The notes under the pieces: generated by a model | What the model was told of the DNA's origin: nothing | Databases searched by the model: none | Seen by the model: the letters and a program-made list of their open reading frames with translations, nothing else | Source: Pictodentalium vernedei | Lineage: Eukaryota > Mollusca > Scaphopoda > Dentaliida > Dentaliidae | Length of the DNA: 64,000 bases | Direction of reading: 5' to 3' | NCBI GenBank assembly: GCA_031216915.1 | Contig: CM062294.1 | Location: 392,389,217-392,453,216 of the forward strand | Part shown: positions 63,494 to 64,000 of the stretch, piece after piece | Numbering within the stretch: the stretch's first letter is position 1 | How the letters are laid out: each line of letters starts with the position of its first letter | Translations under genes and position numbers: made by a program

Positions 63494-63517
63494 CCGCTAT
63501 GTTAGTTAAAGGGTTAA

Positions 63518-63951
63518 ATTGCGTCAGCTGTTTTCATATGAATCCGAGCAGAGATGCAGTGGGAATCAACATGGATTCTCTTGGGTTTTGTTGTGCGAAT
63601 CATTGTGTGAACTGATTCTTGTATTCTCCTCAAAATATATGCACTGAACATCCATGTGTACAGTATACAAGCTTTATCTTCAAATAAGTTGAATGTACAT
63701 CAAAATCAAATGTTAGCACACATTTGAAAGTAGTCATTGTATTTATCAGCTATTTTAGAAAGTCTTTTACTTTTGTTTTTGGAGATGAATTTTTTGTTTG
63801 TTTTTAAAAAATTTTTTTTATAATTTTCAGCAGACAAAACAGAGATTTACTCTATCAGAGTTTATATTTCATCTAAATTGGAGAAAATCCATTTGAATTC
63901 TCGTGAAAATGGTTACAAGAATCCATACCTGTTGTACACTGATAACACATG
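63518..63951. other. PELO intron, including the second direct-repeat copy
   Basis: 63858-63951 belongs to the direct repeat described at 62728. The rest is AT-rich and no gene is seen. Confidence 0.5.
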
Positions 63952-63955
63952 TTAA

Positions 63956-64000
63956 CCCTTTATCCAACAGAGCTTTTTATGCCCCTGAGAGATTCTCTTG
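63956..64000. mobile_element. piggyBac-like MITE, left end, runs out of window
   Basis: TTAA (63952-63955) then CCCTTTATCCAACAGAGCTT, the same left end as at 62861. The right end is outside the window. Confidence 0.55.

Larger units (their letters stand above)
62861..63513. mobile_element. piggyBac-like MITE split by a SINE
   Basis: The left end CCCTTTACGAAACACAGC at 62861 is preceded by CTAA (a diverged TTAA). The right end ...GTTAGTTAAAGGG at 63513 is followed by TTAA. A large central hairpin lies at 62937-63030 (CCAATAAAATCTTACAAATA ... pairing with ...TTTTATTGG). The 5S-headed SINE at 63095-63493 is inserted in it. Confidence 0.65.

Overview
This is eukaryotic nuclear DNA, AT-rich and dominated by repeats, most likely from a mollusc and probably a bivalve. 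That placing is an inference. It rests on DIRS-type tyrosine-recombinase retrotransposons, many 150-340 bp tandem-repeat cores, repeat 3' ends of the form hairpin + CTCTTGTTT, and SINEs with a shared body but a tRNA-derived or a 5S-rRNA-derived head. The only host gene I can support is pelota (PELO, ribosome rescue) on the + strand. One exon lies at 17707-17827 and the next at 62058-62129, with matching splice phases, so about 44.2 kb of the window is a single intron.

Layout. 1-7533: right part of a DIRS element (A), interrupted by a CR1/L2-like LINE (about 328-4562) that itself carries a hAT-type MITE (3109-4492, 8-bp target duplication). 7534-8357: truncated copy of the same hAT family, reversed. 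8358-13028: hairpins, a SINE relic, a small tandem repeat and a decayed second LINE. 13029-17325: two tandem-repeat blocks, the first carrying nuclear-receptor-like AGGTCA motifs, plus a full SINE with a 15-bp duplication. 17707-17827: PELO exon. 19150-38210: a 160-bp tandem array split by a Helentron-like element (19604-20632), by DIRS-B (20950-36311) and by a bounded tandem-repeat element (36778-37953). DIRS-B contains a second hAT MITE (20989-22132) and a complete younger DIRS element, C (28871-35982). 38320-38620: fragment of a Penelope-like GIY-YIG endonuclease. 38669-47296: two long tandem-repeat elements, with another full SINE. 47297-50068: mostly unassigned intron with foldbacks. 50069-61045: an old, diverged DIRS (F) with DIRS-D (52268-59111) inserted in it. 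61046-64000: palindromes, the second PELO exon, piggyBac-like MITEs and a 5S-headed SINE.

The main result is the anatomy of the DIRS family. Each element has inverted terminal arms of about 200 bp. The right terminus is about 26 nt longer than the left. Near the right end lies an internal complementary region (ICR) that joins the complements of the two termini, the layout known for DIRS1. Each right arm carries the private variants of its own left arm, which allows the nests to be untangled: C sits inside the ICR of B, and removing C restores that ICR exactly. There are no target duplications, as expected for tyrosine-recombinase integration. Three overlapping frames encode gag (Cys-rich N-terminus, Arg/Ser/Gly-rich tail), RT-RNase H (+1 relative to gag) and a tyrosine recombinase (-1 relative to RT-RNase H). 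C keeps gag and recombinase open, but its RT is frameshifted and its YLDD box reads YLDN.
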